64,000 nucleotides of DNA from Lumbricus rubellus (Eukaryota; Annelida; Clitellata; Crassiclitellata; Lumbricidae), in assembly GCA_945859605.1 (NCBI GenBank), contig OX243815.1:46014619-46078618 (forward strand). Reading direction: 5' to 3'. The notes below the pieces were generated by a model. The model did no database searches. It saw nothing but the letters and a program-made list of their open reading frames with translations, and had not been told where the DNA came from. Within the stretch, counting starts at the first letter, position 1. Every line of letters starts with the position of its first letter. The position numbers and the translations under genes were made by a program. Below are positions 29,650 through 41,619 of this stretch, piece by piece.

Positions 29650-32023
29650 TTATACATCTTCGGTCTTGTCACGTTCATCAGAATTAGGCAATGCTTGTTC
29701 GGTCTTGTCGTGGTGTATTTCGATTGGTTCGTGGTTGCCTGGGAAACCTTCGTCTGGCAACAGCCAATAGGAAGAATCGTCGAAGATCTGCTGTTCGTTC
29801 GGTTGGTCATAGATTGGGATGCGCAGGACCAAACCTACAAGCAACACGAGCTATTATACATGTAGGTCCAGTTACATAAATTGATAATTATAATTATAGA
29901 GGGCACATAATAATTATAGGCTATAATAAATCTATCATGTACCTTCGTGTTAGAGAGCTTGCCGATAGTATGGCGCCTTTCGATATTAAATATTTAAGAT
30001 ATGTGAATCTCAGCTAGCCTGTAGGCTGTTGTGGCTATTGTATTGTGTGCTTTGTACCGTATCTGACCAGTTCTGAAGCGCTTCTTGCAGCACATGCTAT
30101 AGCGGGAACATTTAGGCCTAAGAGCTATGAACATCATGCAGACGATAGCCTACTAAATAGTAGTACCAATGATTGCGATGTTGGTGACCACTCATCCTGG
30201 TCTCCATAGATTCATAAGTAGATGAAACTAACCCGTTATGAGTCCACCAACAATGGCCAAAGCGATGCTGGACACGAGGGAAGCTGCCTGGAATCCGGCC
30301 TGTACGCCGGCGGATTTATCGAGAAGGTTTGGAAACTGATCCTTCAGACTGCAATGAAAGGAAATCGAGAGACTTCAGCAGTTTTCGACAGTTGTAATGT
30401 AATGTAGGGGCCTAATGTTTCGAGAATTTCTCAGCGCCCACACTGACTGTTCTCTTGATTTGGAAAATTATTATATATAGGCCTAGAGCTGCGCTGGAAA
30501 ACTGTCCATATGAACATTATGGAGAGAAGAAATGCAAAGAAGAATGCGAAGGCGAATGTGCGGGAGAATGCGAAGACGAATGTGAAGAAGAATGCGAAGA
30601 AGAATGCGAAGACGAATGTAAAGAAGAATGCGAAGAAGAATGCGAAGACGAATGTGAAGAAGAATGCGAAGAAGAATGCGAAGACGAATGTGAAGAAGAA
30701 TGCGAAGAAGAATGCGAAGACGAATGTGAAGACGAATGTGCGGGAGAATGCGAAGAACAATGAGACGAAGAATTATTGTTTTTAAGAATGAGAAGAAAAA
30801 GAAGATGCAGGAGAAAAAGAAACTGAAGAGGAGGAAGAAGAGAAGGGAGAATGGAGAAGGGAGAAACAAGGAGAATTATTTAGGCGATGAAAAGATAATA
30901 AAATGATCAAATCTATAAGATCGGATCCTTAAAACAAAGATTCAATAAAGTAAGGATAAATTATATAGGCCTATAGAAGAACATTATGTCACAGTGAAGA
31001 GAAGGTTAGAGCGTGGATAAGACAGGACTTCAAGATATATGTTCATATATAACGAATTGATAAGATAAGATATGATATGAATATGATAGGATAGAATTGG
31101 ATTAGATCAGATTAGATTAAGTGGTAGCCATGGGCGCCCGCAGAAATTTTTGCAGGAGGGGGCAAAAATTTTACGGTGGTCACGGTTAAATTTTTCAGTG
31201 GCGAAAACATGAAAAATACAGCGCAGGAAATTAAGAAAACGGGTATTTTTTCACAGAGGTTTTTAATGCAAAATGTTTAGTTTCATTTTGTGTATTATTT
31301 TTAAAATGAATAGTTTCATGAGTGCTAAAAATTTGTTAAAAATCCAAAAGTAGATGTTAAAAGTAGGTTCATGAAGGGCACTATATTTTATTTCTGTAGA
31401 AATTTGTAAACGCAAATTTCTGACTTTCACTGTGTTTATCATTGGTATCATTAGTGTTTTAATGCGAAGAAATTTGTCAAAAGCCCTAAAGTAGTAGTTA
31501 GAAAAATCAGTGTCACTTTTCCAGGGGAGGCAAGAGCCCCCCCCCCTTGCCGCTATGTGCGGGCGCCCATGGTGGTAGCTGGTCTAATCCTGACCTGGTT
31601 CCGTAGAGAGCTGGAGTAGCAACGGCAGCGCAGATGATTCCTCCAATTCCGGACATAACTCCAGGCAATCCATGCAGATTGTTCACTCCACACGTGTCAT
31701 GGACGCCGAATCTCTTCGAAAGGAAAGGCTAAACAGGAAAAAACCCCACCACATTCGCATCTAATCAAATCTAATTTTAATCTAATCTAATCTAATCTGG
31801 AATAATATAATCTATGCAGATGTTCCACATCAGAGAATTGTCAAAGACGATGCATGGTTAAGCCCGATGATGCGAGGTGTGGAAAGCTTATATAGATAGG
31901 GTAAAAATGAAAGATTGCATGGATAGATTGGAGCTAGGTATACGACAGGAGAATGTAGGAACTCTTGAAGTAGTCGCAGAGAACCAGTACTCATCATTTA
32001 CCAACTCATTCTGTCTGTTTGGC

Positions 32024-32089
<66 letters not shown>

Positions 32090-32097
32090 AGTCTGTC

Positions 32098-32135
<38 letters not shown>

Positions 32136-35100
32136 ACTCTATCTCTATCGGATTTCGATAAACTGCTTTCACTTGAAGAAAGGCATTTAGCAGCAAAATA
32201 ACTTGAAGTAAGATTAACTGAGTTTGACTTAATAGAATCGAGTCAAAAACTGATTCTGAGTCGAGAAGGTCGAGTTAAATAAACCGAGTTCAATTTTAGA
32301 GGATAATTTAGAGTTTTGACAGATTTAGATTGAGTTAACGAGCAGCCACGAACCGTGATGAACCGATAGCCAAGCACGGAGAGCGTTGCAGCGATCGACC
32401 CGATGAAAAGTGCCGCCCACGGTTGGATCACCATGTCGGCCATCGTTCCTATGGCAACGCCTCCGGCCAATGTGGCATTCTGAATGTGTACCTGCGATTA
32501 GCAACAATATGCAGGTAAGAATGAAGCATGACCATGAACACTCACATCAAACCACATAATACCAAACTAAATAGGCCTCCGTAGTATCATATCACATGAA
32601 TTCACAAATTGCACATAACAGTAGCCTGGTGGTAGTTGCAGTTTAACGTCACTGTGTTGTAACAAAGACCATTAGCGACGCCCTCCTCCTTTATTCAGGC
32701 TTGGAACTGGCACTGGCAGAGTGCAACCAGTGGCGGAGTTTAACAGAAGCCTAAATCATCCTCCACTATATAACTAAGCGCCGCAATTCATCACATGTTG
32801 TATATTTGACGAAGTAATGTGTGATCAAATTAGATTAGAGTCATGATTAGACTATAGATTAGACTAGAATTATATATCAGACTGGATTTAAACAGATTGG
32901 GTCTATATATTGGCCTGGATTAATGACCGCTCTATGGTAGATTAAATTATATTAAAGTTACGTCAGATTGGAAAATAATTGGTTACATTGAACTGGACTG
33001 CATCAGATTATTTTATATTAGATTATATTATTTTAGATTAGATTAGATCTGTTCTGACCATGTTGAACTTGTTCTTGTGAACGAGAGCCGAGACTGCAAA
33101 GCTGACGACAACACAAGCAGCCAATGAGAAGTATGTGTTGATGACGGCCCTGTACTGTCCCTCTCCCACAGCTGTACCGCTGTTGAAGCTCGGCCAGAAC
33201 AACCAGAGGAAGATCGTACCTACAGCGCAGTTACAAAGATTAGGCTATAATAGCACGTCAGTATAAAAAATTTGCAATTAAGTATACCACAATAAAGTAC
33301 ATCACGTAAGAGCAATATTGTACTTGCTAAATCAGAATATGAACAAGCAGCGGACTTCTAGCAGTGACGTTTTCTCATAGCCTATTGGTCAGGCATATTC
33401 AATAAAAAAAATGTAACTTGCTAGTTGACAGATGGCATATTGGCAGCTCATCATCATCAACAACAACCATGATCTCAATGCCCGTAGGTGTCCGATGCCT
33501 TCTTCAAAATGTTTCTCCATATTGGCAGCTGCTGTCATGTAATTTAGCATAAACAATTCAGCAGCATAACAGTACTTAAGATTGCAATTGATGAATGTAA
33601 TGATGAAGCTGAATGATGGTCATTAATTTGTCTAACCAATCATTGCGAATAGGTCTGAGTGGTAGACTGAGGATTCCTTCTCTTCGGCCGCTCGTATGTC
33701 TTCCGTGTAGAGAACCCGGGCCACAGTCAATCCAAAGTAAGCGCCGAACACATGCACGACCATTGAATCTCCAACGTCAGACGCCTGTGTACATAACGTA
33801 ATCGATAAGCTTACTGTAGTTATAATAATTAATCTATAGTGCCTTCTATAGCAGCCATCGCAAATGACCCTGCTAATTTTTCAATAATAAAATTATGTGA
33901 AATCTTTTATTACCCCTTGGAATAGGTGCCGCGTGTGTCGCAACTATTTCTACCCTACTGCGAGTTATTTAAGTTGTCATAGCAGTGAAAATCAATAGTT
34001 TTTAGTTTTTTGTTCAACATTGTTAATTTTTGTGGAAAGAGATGCGCAGATACAATTATTGATCTGTTTTCTATGTTATATTCTGCCATCTAGCCGCTCT
34101 AGAGTAGGCCTACATGTAGATTCACGGCACCATCGGGTGTGGCAGTTACACCCAGATTGGAGGAAAACGTGCTTTAAGAATAATGCTGAACATGAAAATT
34201 AGAAGCGAAATACCCTAAGAGAAGAGAGTACGGAAAACAAAAGAACAATAGAACATGAAGAATACTTAGGCGCGTATACCTTGCAAAGTTTGAAGACGAT
34301 GTACTCGTTGACCTGAAAGAATACGACCTCAATCATCGCCATGACAAGCAGCTGAAGAGCGTTGATCTTTCCAAGGACAGCACCGAACGATATGAGAACA
34401 GTGGCAGCAGCAAATTCGGCGCTGATCAAACTGCATTGTCATCAAGACAATTAGATTAAAGTTTCATTGTTATCAAGATATTTGAATTAATGGCATATTA
34501 TTTTCCCGTCACCTATGCGGCATTATTGCCGCGAGGAAAATTGAATCAAAGAAAACAAAAAAACCTATGATAGGCATTGGTCTGTCAGAAAGGAAGAATA
34601 ATCTGATCCGATTACAATCGTCATTCATTCCTTTTATAGATGCATTGGAATTCATTCAAAAAACATTGTAAATTTACTTGCTATGTAACTCTTAGCACTT
34701 AGGCCCATAGTTGATAGTACGAATAATTACGGTCCCTACTCGGTCATTTGTACGTGGATGGTGTGGTCGGCAGCCATGTGAAGGATCCATCCGCCAGTGA
34801 GGGTGGCCCACTGGAGCACAAGAGCAGCGACGAGCATGTTCAGAGCAACGCTGCTGAACCCATAGCGCTTCAGAAAGGTCATCAGAAAGCCAAAGCCAAT
34901 GAACATCATCACGTGAATGTCCTGGAAGACTGCAAGCACATAATTATAAACAAACAAACTGTATACCAATTGCAATATTGTAATTTAGTATATTGGAATT
35001 AACAATTTATAAGCGTTGTACACTGTACAGTGTACACAGTAGTAGCCACAGTAAGGGTGCACATAGAGGAGAAGAAGTGCATGGGTTCTGTGCAGGGAAA

Positions 35101-38100
35101 GATTCCGAAGTTCAGAAAGGAATAGAACACGTAGCCTAATGATGAGAGGAGGGCATTCCACAGGACAGACCCAATAGTGGAAACTGATCTAGTGCAGGCC
35201 AATTGAAATGGAGTCCTAGTTTGCAGGGCAAAGAGATCGTGCTGGTCCAAAGCTCGGAGAGGTTGGCGATAAGCCGCAGAATGACGAGAGCTAACGAAAT
35301 ATTTTTGGAACAAACTTCTACTTAAATGTCAGATCGTTTGTAACTATATCATAGGCTGCTTTTGTTAGGCTAACCTTCGTTAATTAGTGCGGTGATGATG
35401 TGATGCGCGTGTGTCAATGGATTATCAAAATCAATCAATCCATCAATCAATCAAGCAATCAAATCAATCAATCAATCAAATTAATCAGCTAAAGTTACAT
35501 GGACCAAATCATCAGAAAATCGACAGAAAACTTACTGTAAGCTTATGCTAGAGCTTAATTAAGCTTACATGTTTGATTCGCTTGAATAGTTATTAACTTT
35601 TTTAAAATAATTAAACAGGCAGCAATAATAATCAAATAATAATTTTAGAAATAATGGAATGAAGAACAGTAATAAGGACAACAAGAACAACAACAATAGG
35701 AACAATGCACCTAAGTCTCAGTCTGTCTGTCATGTTCTATTTGCACACCCACACACACCCACACACAAGGACACGCGCACACACACACGCACACACAAGA
35801 ACACACACACAAACACACAATATCAATCCCAGACATAGGTGCGTTGTTGGACCAATGTTGGACCATGGACCAAAAGAAGCTTGAAACGCGGTGAGACTTT
35901 CGTAAATAAGTTCACGCGTCGTCTGTCCGTCTCTTCAAGTCTATTGGTCTAATTTTGTATGTTTTTCCTCTTTGTACCGCAATAACTATTCATTATCAAT
36001 TCCAGAACAGTTCAAAGCAGGAGAAGATGGAGAGGAAGGCAAGACCGTGGAAGAGACCATAGCCAGAGACCATCATCAGGATGACTTGAGGACGGCGCTT
36101 TGTGTGTGTGTTTGTGTGTGTGGGTGGGTGGGTGTGGGTGGGTGGGGTGTGGGTGGGTGAATGTGGGTGTGTGCGCGCGTGTATATAACTATGTATCAAA
36201 CAGGAAAAAGAATGAACGAAAAATTAGGAAATTCTTAGAGCACACTACTGCGTCACAAGGCAGAAGAGGGTGATGGAGGGAGAGACACAGAGAGACAAAG
36301 GCAGAGAGACAGAGGCAGAGAGACAAAGGCAGAGAGACAGAGACAGAGAGACAAAGGCAGAGAGACAGAGACAGAGGCAGAGAGACAGAGGCAGAGAGAG
36401 AGACAGAGGCAGAGAGACAGAGGCAGAGAGAAAGCGAATACGGACGTAGCGATTTCTGAGAACATTATGTAGGGATTGTAGGACTTTTGCCAAAGATGAT
36501 CTTGACTGATCGGTGCATTGCACAACGTGAAGGAAAAAATTCATAGTAAATAACTCGTTCTTGTGGACCCCCTCCCCCCTCTGAAGACCGACCCGCATCT
36601 GTGCAACGCTCTTCCAAGCCACCATAAAACGCATGCGAAGGGATCTGCTTCATGTTTACAGAAAGACCAATTTCTCATCAATATGATACATGTATACAGA
36701 AATTTGATACATGTATAATAATGTATATCGCCTTCTTTCTGGAAAAGAATATCCCGCAGTTTCGCTACCATGAACTTAGTGGTAGTGAAAACTTTATGCG
36801 ATTAGTCTTAACATATAATTCTTACTTTGTCTTTATAGTCCTCCTCATATCACTTACATGTTTTAATTAGTCCTTAGTAGCCTAAGCCTACTGGTCTTCC
36901 CATAATGTTCAGTGAGTTTTCAAATCATTCTCAAACGCCCATTCTCGCATGGCCGAGCCCCTTATACTGGTCTTTGGGAAAGTGAATATGAGTTTATAGG
37001 ATGACGTTTCTTTCATGCAGTTCAGCCCTTTTGTAGGTCTGCCAAATTTTTTTATTTTACCATTCCGGGGCGTTTCAGTCATCCGATATTCCATTGCCAA
37101 TTCACGTTTACGGAGTATACTGCTCACGTCACTCTAGGCCTACATATAACCACAGAATAGCTAAAACTTAGGCTTACGAATGTTTTATCTGACTAATCTA
37201 TAACAATACGAGCTACAGTTTACTGAAGATAGTATCTAATAATTGCAGTGTAATCGCTGAAAGATATGGGTACCCGCACAAAGAGGCAAGAGGGGCACTT
37301 CCCCTCCCCAAATTTACACCCTTTTGACTGTACCTATACGTGTATTTTTTTTATTCGCACTAGTGCACTAATTAGGCCCTATAGTTCTTCTCTTGACACA
37401 AAGTGAAACTGAGAAATCTACACTTAGAAACCTCTGTGAAAAATACCCATGTTTTTTAATCATTGCAATTTTTTTCACAAAAATGTTACAGTGGCAAATG
37501 TGTTTTGCCCCTCCGGCAAAAAATATCTTTGGGTATCTATCATCTAAAGACAAAACGGCCTGTACCGGTAGCTAAAATTAATCAGCTTCATGAATAAAAC
37601 GTAAAAAATTACAATAGTCTACTCGTAACTCGATAACCTGGCTTGCGGACCCAGCACGAACGAAGTTCATGGGTCTATAGGCTAATGTATTTAGGCCTAG
37701 TGGCCTACTATAAAATTATAAGCTTAGGCCTCTACGTACGTAGGCGGATTGCAGATGTCATAATATACATGTATCAGGCATATTGGGTATGCGCATGGGC
37801 GGAGACCATGGGTATGCGGCGGGAGAGCAGAACTTCGCCTATTTTTCCAATCGAGTTGATGCCGTTGTAAGCAGTTCCAGATCACTTTGCGCGACGTCGT
37901 AGATCTCGGTGCATAAAATAAATTTGCGATTATCAGACCACAGTAGCCTACTGCAGGTTGTTCAATGTTCATAATATCAAATAATTATATATTTCTTTGA
38001 TAAGCAGTGGCAACGAAACTAAGTCAGTGCAATGTAAACTTTTAAAGACATGCAACCCAACGCTCAACAGATAACAATAGGCTACATAACCTAATAATTA

Positions 38101-40039
38101 TTATAGGCCTATGTAGGCTACTATATAGACCTATAATTATCACAGAGCTCAACATTTATCGTAGTCTAGCTGTTACAGTAGCTTGTCGAGTTTTGTGTGC
38201 AAAACCAAGAACAAAAATCATATTTAAGTGAAGTGGATAGAAGGCCTATCCTCACCAAATTTCTGGACAATTTGGGATCAATCCGGAACATGGGACGAGG
38301 GTACAGATTCCGGAACTGTCCTGGCGAATCCGAGATGGTTAGCAGACCTACCCGTATATGCAACACACACCGTCGTAAATAAACTTTTGTTTTTGAACCA
38401 CAGGCAGTTTTATGTTCGAGGCGGGTGTTCCGTTAGCTCTACATATCATTGTAGACCAAGTCCCTTTGAGCTATTATGCCCCACAACTAAAGAAAAGCAT
38501 CTAGACTCTGCGTTGTTAGGTCAAAGGGCGGACTCAAAGGTGACGGGGGGGGGACTACAAAAACACAATCAAAACATATACTTAAAACTTCTCATGGGAT
38601 CGTAAAAACACCTGGATGGATCAATTAAATTTGATGAGATTGTTTTATGCAACTCCTTCTTTATCTCCTATTCTTCCGTCTTTTAGAATTTAGATCTCCT
38701 CTTCTCCGTCTCCTCCTCCCCTTTCCTTCTTCTTCTTTATCTTCATGCTCTTCCTTTTCCTCCTCCTCCTCTTTTTATTTCCTTCTTTTTCGTCTTCTTC
38801 CTCATATCCTGTCCCTGTTCCTGTTCCTGTCCCTCTCCTTTTCATTCTCACTGTCCCTCTCCCTCTCTCACCCTCTCCGCCTCTGTCTCCCTCTCCCTGT
38901 CTTCTTCTACTTCTTCTTCTTCTGCTTCTTCTTCTTCTTCTTCTTCTTCTTCTTCTTCTTCTTCTTCTTCTTCTTCTTCTTCTTCTTCTTCTTCTTCTTC
39001 TACTACTACTACTTCTTCTTCTTTTTCTTCCTCTTCTTCTTCTTCCTCTTACTCTTTATTTCTTCTTCTTCTTCTTCTTTTTCTCCTCCACTTCTTTTTT
39101 AAATCTACCTTTTCGTTTCTATATATTTCACCTGATCAAGCTGTGCAGCATCATAGTCCATAATAATTATTTTAAAGATATTATAAAGACGAGTGCATTT
39201 ACATTTTTAAACTCTTCAAAAATTTCTCTTGAGCATTTACTACGCTTACACAATTCAATAAAAAATTCATCAGATTCAAGTTCGCAACAGGACCAACATT
39301 GCTCTCCGACGCGGAATCCGATGCATGGACAAAAACATCTTTAAATGTGTCCTGTATTTGGGTGGTGCCCGTCTGAAGCCTGACTAAAAAGGAGAAAGAC
39401 TAATCAAAGGTTGCTAGATAGCAACTATATACCTACCCAATAAATATAATTCTGCCACTTCTTTATCGATCGGTGGCACCAGTCTCATGCCTGGAAAACG
39501 GAGGAGGGTGACGCTATGGTCATCACGTCTATCCAATCAATCTGCAGTGACAATTCGCTAATGGTTAATTCTTCTCTGGTATTGCCAGGCTTAAGCCAGG
39601 CTAAAGAAGGAGGGTGACTCTTGTCGTCTTCCTCTTCCTCGCCTTTCAACAGACACTAAATCTATCCAATATTCAACAACTTGAAGGACACTTCTTTTCA
39701 ACTTGACTGTAGGTTCTACATTACAAAGCTTGACCGTTTAGGTTGTTACAGGTTTTTAAAAAAATATTGCTTGCTACACAGCAATCCTATGCGCTATAGA
39801 AGTCGAACGAAATGTAAAGGGAAGGGTGGGAAGATGGAATGGGTGGTAAGAAAGAACACATAAGCAAACCGTTCGTCTGAATCTGGAAAAGATTAACGAG
39901 GACTTCAGATGTTTCGTATCTGCAGAGATAATAATAATAATCTGAGGTGCGACCAGTTTTGAGCTGCACTGCCATGGAAGTGGCTGGCTAACAATTAGCA
40001 CTGGATTGATATACAGCACCATGTGCTATAGGCCATATA

Positions 40040-40106
<67 letters not shown>

Positions 40107-41303
40107 AAAGTATAAGTATATATGTGCATGCATGAATGTGTGTATGTGTGTCTGTTCCTATAGCATGTTCGCTTCGGTATATGTTTCATTGTATGCAAGT
40201 ATTATGTATTATTTGTATGTTCATATGTTCATGTATAGTTGCATACCATAAGTATGTATGGATGTGTGTATATTTGTATGCATGTAGTCTATGCAATGCA
40301 TGCATTGTTGCATCTATGTATTTACGCACGTATGAATGTATGCAATGCATGCATATATGTTAAGTATGCATGCAACTATGCATGTCATATAGGTTGCCAA
40401 CCGTCCCGGATTCGCTGTGGGATAGTAGGGCCTACCATTCTGGGATCAGCCTTGCACGTCTCGTGTATACGGTGTCCCGCATCGACCCCAAGTTGTCTCG
40501 CAACTTGGTATAACATCCATTTAATAAATATCCATTTAATCAAATATTGTACTTAATCCTTACTGACGTACATAGCATATTCGTCGTATGCTTATGCCCA
40601 TAGACCTCCTCCTCCTCCTACACCTACTCCTCCTCCATCTCCTTTTGTATACTTAGGCTATAATGAATGTATATACAGTTTATACACGTATACTTGGATC
40701 AGACTTTGAGTCTTTGACGGATAGTGCACGCAAGCAGATAGCAAAACTTATGTGACTTATTTCATATAATACGTATTATAATACATAAAATTAAATGGAT
40801 AGCGCACTGTTGATTCACAGTTTTTATGCGGATAACATGCTATGTAGTCCCGAACTTAAACAGATGATAAACCTGCTTTGTACCTAAGCGGACAGCAAAC
40901 CTGTGTGATACTTAAGATGATAACATATATATGGCCTATAGGCCTATACTGTGATCTCATATTCTTGTGGATAGCAGGCCTATACTTGCATGAATAGCGT
41001 ACTTAGCAATTTAAAAGGATAACATTCCATTGTCTCATACTCACATAGTATCATACTTAGATATGGATAGCATATTATCTAGCATAGGCTACTTGTTCCA
41101 TACTTACACGGATAGTACTTGGCCACTTCCTGTTCTGCCTCTTTCGCGTGTATCGCGGCCTCATGCTCGTTGTCAGTGGCATTGCCATGTTTGCCTTGAA
41201 CCGGAAGTCCCTTGATCGGGTACCTGACGAAGACCCCGAACAGCACAACGAACAGACCTTGCAGGAGAGCGGCCACAATCGTGAACTTTCCCGGTTTCAG
41301 CAT
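29650..41303 (-). CDS. Rh: Rh-type ammonium/ammonia channel, copy 2 (nine exons, intact)
   Basis: Exons (minus): 41108-41303, 34740-34929, 34280-34430, 33637-33784, 33059-33219, 32354-32491, 31595-31728, 30233-30348, 29650-29834. Together they give 1419 nt (472 codons plus stop), the usual Rh length, with every phase closing. The protein is predicted to have about 12 membrane helices. His190 ([11 protein letters not shown]) and His347 (NNLHGLPG) are the pore twin His; Phe135 and Phe240 (WPSFN) correspond to the gate. NAT at residue 41 is a first-loop N-glycosylation sequon, as in RhCG. Exons 3-8 have the same lengths as in copy 1. The C-terminus is short and acidic. Orthology to a particular vertebrate Rh gene is not claimed. 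It would pass ammonia across the plasma membrane of excretory or gill-like epithelium if its role is conserved. Confidence 0.95.
30520..30765. repeat. 36-bp minisatellite built of 12-bp units
   Basis: Units of GAAGAAGAATGC, GAAGAAGAATGC, GAAGACGAATGT repeat about five times in the intron between Rh copy 2 exons 7 and 8. The unit length is a multiple of 3, so frames on both strands stay open ([12 protein letters not shown] in one), which is an artefact of repeat structure. Confidence 0.85.
31139..31571 (+). mobile_element. hAT-type MITE family B, 433 bp, with empty site in Rh copy 1
   Basis: Exact duplication GTGGTAGC (31131-31138, 31572-31579) and perfect CATGGGCGCCCGCA ends. It is inserted 23 bp past the donor of Rh copy 2 exon 7. 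Copy 1 has the uninterrupted AGTGGTGGTTGATCTAATCC at the same place (about 18381-18400). Confidence 0.88.
32020..32142. repeat. (CTGT)n/(CT)n microsatellite
   Basis: CTGT tetranucleotides with an internal CTCTCT run lie in the Rh copy 2 intron between exons 6 and 7. Derived ORFs are not genes. Confidence 0.95.
32620..32745. repeat. Dispersed repeat shared with 19960-20065
   Basis: CTCCTTTATTCAGGCTTGGA, ACTGGCACTGGCAGA and ACCAGTGGCGGAGTTT recur at 20010-20065. In copy 1 it is in the intron between exons 4 and 5, here between exons 5 and 6, so it is a dispersed repeat and not part of the duplicated intron. Confidence 0.55.
35000..35313 (-). mobile_element. L2/CR1-like LINE C-terminal fragment
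   Basis: Minus reads [20 protein letters not shown] and [20 protein letters not shown], the decayed conserved C-terminus of L2/CR1 ORF2. It lies in Rh copy 2 intron 1. Confidence 0.65.
35425..36180. repeat. ATCA, CACA and GTGGGTG low-complexity blocks
   Basis: (ATCA)n at about 35425-35485, CA-rich at 35745-35820 and a G/T-rich GTGGGTGGGTG block at about 36100-36165 lie in Rh copy 2 intron 1. No gene is seen. Confidence 0.8.
36280..36435. repeat. (GAGACAGAGGCA)n minisatellite
   Basis: Purine-rich units AGAGACAGAGGCAG and AGAGACAAAGGCAG repeat about eleven times. Ser/Leu-rich frames on the other strand are artefacts. Confidence 0.9.
37265..37541 (+). mobile_element. Decayed hAT-type MITE family B
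   Basis: It starts ATATGGGTACCCGCACAAAG and ends TATCTTTGGGTATCTAT, with family B interior matches such as AAACTGAGAAATCTACACTT. No clear duplication. Confidence 0.55.
37545..38640. other. Intronic stretch of Rh copy 2 without a recognised feature
   Basis: This is AT-rich sequence with TAGGCCTA motifs. Open frames of 60-125 codons show no domain or splice pattern that I can support. Confidence 0.5.
38655..39105. repeat. ~450-bp polypyrimidine (TTC/TCC)n tract
   Basis: The plus strand is almost all C and T, with a pure (TTC)n core at about 38925-39000. Ser/Leu/Phe-rich frames are artefacts. Such mirror-like tracts can form triplex DNA. Confidence 0.92.
40035..40395. repeat. (TA)n(TG)n and TATG-rich microsatellites
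   Basis: A (TA)n-(TG)n block at about 40037-40107 is followed by degenerate GTATG/ATGCA repeats to 40390 in Rh copy 2 intron 1. Confidence 0.85.
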
Positions 41304-41405
41304 TTTAATCTAATCTAATCTAATTTAAATCTAATCAAATCCAATCAAATCAAATCAAATCTAATCAATGTTTCAGCAGAGATCAACGCCGATGAGAATC
41401 AATGT

Positions 41406-41411
41406 CACGTG
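41406..41411. promoter_or_regulatory. CACGTG palindrome upstream of Rh copy 2
   Basis: CACGTG lies 103 bp upstream of the ATG in a GTCACGTGACTACGTG context and is the counterpart of 24961-24966. Confidence 0.35.
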
Positions 41412-41474
41412 ACTACGTGCTAAATCAGTTGATCAAATCTTCTGTACCGCCAAATCAAGAAACGCACACAAACA

Positions 41475-41612
41475 TTGATGGTCTCGGTTGGTTCAGTATC
41501 AGTAGAACTTGTATAAGTTCGTATATGCTCGGCATAGGACCCTAACCGTCAGCACCCGCAGACGTTTCGGGTCTAGAATATATACTATCGGCTGAACTTC
41601 ACTGAACGAATA
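41475..41612 (-). promoter_or_regulatory. Duplicated 5' flank of Rh copy 2
   Basis: This is homologous to 25000-25170 upstream of copy 1. Shared blocks include GATGGTCTCGGTTGGTT, CCCTAACCGTCAGCACCCGC and CTATCGGCTGAACTTCACT. Confidence 0.5.
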
Positions 41613-41619
41613 ATATACT

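Noticed and set aside
30431..30869. Glu/Cys-rich and Phe/Ala-rich frames of 91-128 codons
   Set aside because: They are repeat-derived frames in an Rh intron, explained by the 36-bp minisatellite.
38647..39344. Leu/Phe/Ser-rich frames of 150-199 codons
   Set aside because: They are produced by the (TTC)n tract.
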